Assembly (NCBI GenBank): GCA_963721345.1
Contig: CAVRIT010000001.1
Location: 248,001-312,000, forward strand
Direction of reading: 5' to 3'
Length of the DNA: 64,000 bases
DNA from: JACDAN01 sp963721345
Lineage (GTDB): Bacteria > Actinomycetota > Thermoleophilia > Gaiellales > Gaiellaceae
Position 1 is the first letter of the stretch. Each line of letters starts with the position of its first letter. The position numbers and the translations under genes are program-made. The notes under the pieces are model-generated. The model worked only from the letters and a program-made list of their open reading frames with translations, was not told where the DNA came from and did no database searches. Of the stretch, positions 61,686 to 64,000 are shown one piece after another.

Positions 61686-61691
61686 TAGGCT
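61686..61691 (+). promoter_or_regulatory. -10 element TAGGCT of the aquaporin gene
   Basis: TAGGCT, 6-nt spacer CCCGCC, GTG 61698; leaderless arrangement. Confidence 0.45.
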
Positions 61692-61697
61692 CCCGCC

Positions 61698-62441
61698 GTG
61701 CTCGCAGACCCCCTCAGGCGTGGCGCCGCCGAGTTCATCGGCACGTTCGCGCTGATCTTCATCGGGGCAGGCGCCGTCATCTCGGCCGGCCCGTCTGGCG
61801 ACCCCGGTGTCGTCGCCGTCGCACTGGCTCACGGCCTCGTCATCGCCGTAATGGTCTCGGCCGTCGGCCACATCTCCGGCGGCCACTTCAACCCGGCGAT
61901 CACGCTCGGCTTTCTCGTCACCGGCCGGCTCGCGCCGCTGCTGGCGGGCATCTACTGGGTCGCGCAGTTCGCAGGGGCGATCGCCGCGGCAGGACTCCTG
62001 CGGTGGATCTTCGACGACAACACGGAAGGGACGCTCGGCGCGCCGGTGCTCGCTCCGGCGATCCAGCCCGAGGCGGGGCTCCTGATCGAGGCGATTCTCA
62101 CCTTCTTCCTCGTCTGGGTCGTGTTCGCGACTGCCGCGGATCCGCGCGGCACGTTCAAGTCGATCGCCGGCCTCGCGATCGGGCTCACGATCACGGCCGA
62201 CATCCTCATGGGCGGCCCGCTGACCGGCGCGGCGATGAACCCGGCCCGCGCGCTGGGCCCAGAGCTGGTCTCGAACAGCTGGGACGACTTCTGGATCTGG
62301 TACGTCGGCCCGTTCGCCGGCGCCGTCATCGCGGCGGTGGTCTACGAGCTCCTCTACCTCCGTCCCCCGCGGCCTGCAGTCGTCGGCCCGCCGGAGACGG
62401 GCGTCGAAGAACCGCGACCCGGAGACACAGCCCTCTCCTGA
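61698..62441 (+). CDS. MIP-family channel (aquaporin)
   Basis: 247 residues, six transmembrane helices and two half-helices carrying both NPA motifs: SGGHFNPAITLGF and TGAAMNPARALGPEL. AEFIGTFALIFIGAGAVI at the N-terminus is the standard start. The residues after the second NPA (ARALGPEL) and the absence of the longer glycerol-facilitator loop favour a water channel of the AqpZ type; glycerol transport is not excluded. A proline-rich tail follows the last helix. Confidence 0.92.
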   Translation: MLADPLRRGAAEFIGTFALIFIGAGAVISAGPSGDPGVVAVALAHGLVIAVMVSAVGHISGGHFNPAITLGFLVTGRLAPLLAGIYWVAQFAGAIAAAGLLRWIFDDNTEGTLGAPVLAPAIQPEAGLLIEAILTFFLVWVVFATAADPRGTFKSIAGLAIGLTITADILMGGPLTGAAMNPARALGPELVSNSWDDFWIWYVGPFAGAVIAAVVYELLYLRPPRPAVVGPPETGVEEPRPGDTALS

Positions 62442-62449
62442 TCCGCCGC

Positions 62450-62470
62450 GAAACCGGCTTGGCCGGTTTC
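62450..62470. terminator. Stem-loop after the aquaporin gene
   Basis: GAAACCGG-CTTGG-CCGGTTTC, an 8-bp perfect stem 8 nt after the aquaporin stop, without a clear T-run; likely a transcription end for this gene. Confidence 0.5.
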
Positions 62471-62541
62471 GCCGCTTCGGCTCCTCGAGAAGGAAGCCGT
62501 GCAGCGCGTCTGGGCCGCGCGGCGCGGAGCGCCGCCCGGCT

Positions 62542-62569
62542 TCATACGTTCGCTGAAAGTCGAGAGACT
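62542..62569. terminator. Perfect 12-bp hairpin with GAGA tetraloop between convergent genes
   Basis: TCGCTGAAAGTC-GAGA-GACTTTCAGCGA directly beyond the tetR stop. GAGA is a GNRA tetraloop on the plus strand. It could end transcription from both sides; there is no T-run. Confidence 0.5.
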
Positions 62570-62570
62570 T

Positions 62571-63179
62571 TCAGCGAGGACTCGGCGGCCCGAAGGCCGC
62601 CGTCAAGACGGCGACAACGTTCTGCTCCGCACGCGCGACATCCTCTTCGCTGTCCGGTAGCTGGCCGAGCACCCAGCTGCTCAGCACTTCCTCCAGCGCG
62701 CCGTAGAAGACGACTGCGGCGAGCTTCGGGTCGAGCTCCTTCCGGAACTCACCCGACTCCTGCCCCTTGCGGATGATCCCCTCGAGCGTCTCCATCGCCT
62801 CGGTGATCTCTTCGATCTCCTGCTGGACATGCTGGTTGCGGGTGACCTCCCGCACGAGCACCCGCACGAGATCGGGGTCGCGCCGCCAAGTCCGGAGCAG
62901 CAGCGCCGTCACCTGCCGGACGCACTCGGAAGGCGGGACACCCGCGGCCTCGACCTCCCGGACTCGCGCCAGCATCTCCGTCCAGGTCGTCCGGAAGATC
63001 GTCTCCAGCAGGTCTTCCTTCGACTGGAAGTAGTGGTAGACGAGGCCGTAGGCGATTCCGGCCTCCTCGGCGATGTCGCCGACACGCGAAGCGTGGAAGC
63101 CCTTCTGGGCGAAGACCTTCACGGCTGCACCGAGAATCTGGCGGCGGCGATCCGCCTGGCGATCCGCACGCACGGCCAT
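62571..63179 (-). CDS. TetR/AcrR-family transcriptional regulator
   Basis: 202 residues. N-terminal helix-turn-helix: RRQILGAAVKVFAQKGFHASRVGDIAEEAGIAYGLVYHYFQSKEDLL (segments: AAVKVFAQKGFHASRVGDIA; AGIAYGLVYHYFQSKEDLL). The ligand-binding half has a DPKLAAVVFYGALEEVLSSWVLGQL region like the fatty-acid-responsive FadR/TetR_C_33 group. ATG 63179; TAGACT lies about 9 nt upstream. Target unknown; no fatty-acid genes are adjacent in the window. Confidence 0.88.
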   Translation of the reverse strand: MAVRADRQADRRRQILGAAVKVFAQKGFHASRVGDIAEEAGIAYGLVYHYFQSKEDLLETIFRTTWTEMLARVREVEAAGVPPSECVRQVTALLLRTWRRDPDLVRVLVREVTRNQHVQQEIEEITEAMETLEGIIRKGQESGEFRKELDPKLAAVVFYGALEEVLSSWVLGQLPDSEEDVARAEQNVVAVLTAAFGPPSPR

Positions 63180-63212
63180 CGATAGTGAAGTCTAGATCCT
63201 TTGAAAGCGCAA

Positions 63213-63242
63213 GGCCGGCCGGAGAGCGGTCTCCAGCCGGCC
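63213..63242 (-). terminator. Long stem-loop downstream of the CARDB-type gene
   Basis: GGCCGGC-C-GGAGA-GCGG-TCTCC-A-GCCGGCC: 12 base pairs with one mismatch, about 50 nt beyond the stop at 63292 on the minus strand. Confidence 0.5.
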
Positions 63243-63291
63243 CTGCTTCCGTGTCACCCGCCCGGGGGCACGGAACCTTCGACGTTTCTCG

Positions 63292-64000
63292 CTAGCGCGC
63301 GAACACCCCCACGTCGTCGAAGGTGACCGTCCCCCTGGTCGCAAGGTCCGTCGGCGCGAAGCCGGTCAGGACGACGCGAACCTGCGCCACCAGGGGCGGG
63401 ATGGTCACGGACTGTTCGAGAGCCCGGAAGCCCTCGGTCTGGAGCGGCGCAGTCAGAACGTTGACCTTGTCGATCACCTGTCCCGCGGCACCGAGGTAGA
63501 CGAGGCCGACGGCCGGCGCCGACGAAAGCCCGTCGGCCTTGACCGCCGTGGTCACGTCCAGGACCTCACCGGCCTGAACGGCGATCGGCGCGCTCGTCCA
63601 CGTCGGTGAGCCGTAGGCTGCGGCGTTGCCGCCGTTGCCCTTCATCTGCGCGCCGCCGGAGCCGCCCGAGCCCCCACTCGAGGTGGACGACGCCGTGCCG
63701 CCGCCGGTGCTCTGGCCCGACCAACTCTCGGGAGCACCACCGGTCGACTGCTGCTCGAAGTCGCCGTTCGAGACCCGGTTCCCGTGGATCGAGAAGAGCC
63801 GGTGCGCGGCGTTGTTGCCCTCGTTCTCCTCCGCGACGGCATTCGGCTTGTCGCCGGTCGCGCGAATCGAGTGCTCGCCCTGCACGCCCTTCGTGTCCCA
63901 GTTCACGGTGACCTGGGCCGACTGGCCGACGCCGAGCGCCGGTGTCGCCACGACGCCGAGCACCTTGTAGCCGTCGTAGAGGAACTCCGTCTGCGAGGCC
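63292..64000 (-). CDS. Secreted CARDB-type beta-sandwich protein (5' part outside window)
   Basis: At least 236 residues visible; the frame is open through the right edge, starting ASQTEFLYDGYKVLGVVATP. First part: PALGVGQSAQVTVNWDTKGVQGEHSIRATGDKPNAVAEENEGNN (segments: LGVGQSAQVTVNWDTKGVQG; NAVAEENEGNNAAHRLF) is the end of a CARDB/Ig-like domain. After a Gly/Ser linker a second, carbohydrate-binding-like domain (NRVSNGDFEQQSTGGAPESW ... GTVTFDDVGVFAR) follows. Presumably extracellular. Function unknown. Confidence 0.7.
   Translation of the reverse strand, partial: ASQTEFLYDGYKVLGVVATPALGVGQSAQVTVNWDTKGVQGEHSIRATGDKPNAVAEENEGNNAAHRLFSIHGNRVSNGDFEQQSTGGAPESWSGQSTGGGTASSTSSGGSGGSGGAQMKGNGGNAAAYGSPTWTSAPIAVQAGEVLDVTTAVKADGLSSAPAVGLVYLGAAGQVIDKVNVLTAPLQTEGFRALEQSVTIPPLVAQVRVVLTGFAPTDLATRGTVTFDDVGVFAR

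Overview
The window is GC-rich, densely packed bacterial chromosome. The gene set points to a deep-branching actinobacterium, probably class Thermoleophilia (Gaiellales/Solirubrobacterales type): recN-steA-steB-pyrG order as in mycobacteria and corynebacteria, a SigB/SigF-type sigma factor, a DivIVA-like coiled-coil protein, a DUF3866 protein, an aroK-aroB fusion, and many genes starting with GTG. The taxonomic call is inference; there is no rRNA here. Up to about 56 kb almost everything is on the minus strand; from 56 kb to 62 kb genes run on the plus strand.

Layout. 1-12 kb: an O-antigen-ligase-like membrane protein cut by the window edge, a sugar-nucleotide epimerase, fpg (frameshifted), deoB-deoA for nucleoside catabolism, alanine dehydrogenase, an aldo/keto reductase, a DUF3866 protein, an M20 peptidase, two very small membrane proteins and a proline-rich secreted protein. 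12-27 kb: one long chain that resembles the Bacillus accBC-nusB-xseB-ispA-tlyA-recN neighbourhood joined to the mycobacterial recN-steA-steB-pyrG one. Its biotin carrier protein carries a large, catalytically degenerate carboxyltransferase domain. 27-37 kb: a REP-associated transposase, then efp, an M24 peptidase and the shikimate genes aroQ, aroKB, aroC, aroE, then mltG, ruvX, alaS. 37-46 kb: sigma factor and probable anti-sigma factor, mnmA with an extra N-terminal domain, cell-envelope proteins, a DivIVA-like protein, aspS, hisS, a metallo-beta-lactamase-fold hydrolase and a cupin. 46-56 kb: complete histidine degradation (ftcD-hutH-hutU-hutI), a methyltransferase, a uracil-DNA glycosylase and the glyoxylate shunt (aceB-aceA) with a divergent LysR regulator. 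56-64 kb: a paired ABC exporter, a membrane protein, tRNA-Gln, an aquaporin, a TetR regulator and a secreted CARDB-type protein cut by the window end.

Expression style. Genes inside operons are commonly joined by GTGA, ATGA or TTGA stop/start overlaps, which implies translational coupling. Genes at the head of units very often have a TANNNT hexamer 6-8 nt before the start codon and no Shine-Dalgarno sequence, which suggests leaderless mRNAs; at two places divergent genes seem to share one overlapping -10 element.

Most notable. (1) A 95-nt element present twice, 5' of deoB and of ald, with matching hairpins, compensatory changes and the same potential pseudoknot close to both start codons: a riboswitch-like candidate that I do not recognise. 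(2) The AccB fusion whose carboxyltransferase domain has lost the metal ligands and the carboxylated lysine. (3) A 162-nt palindromic dispersed repeat and a separate REP/RAYT system. (4) Five conserved genes (fpg, recN, aroKB, aspS, an ABC exporter) each broken by one apparent extra base; the uniform pattern suggests consensus errors at least as much as real pseudogenes.
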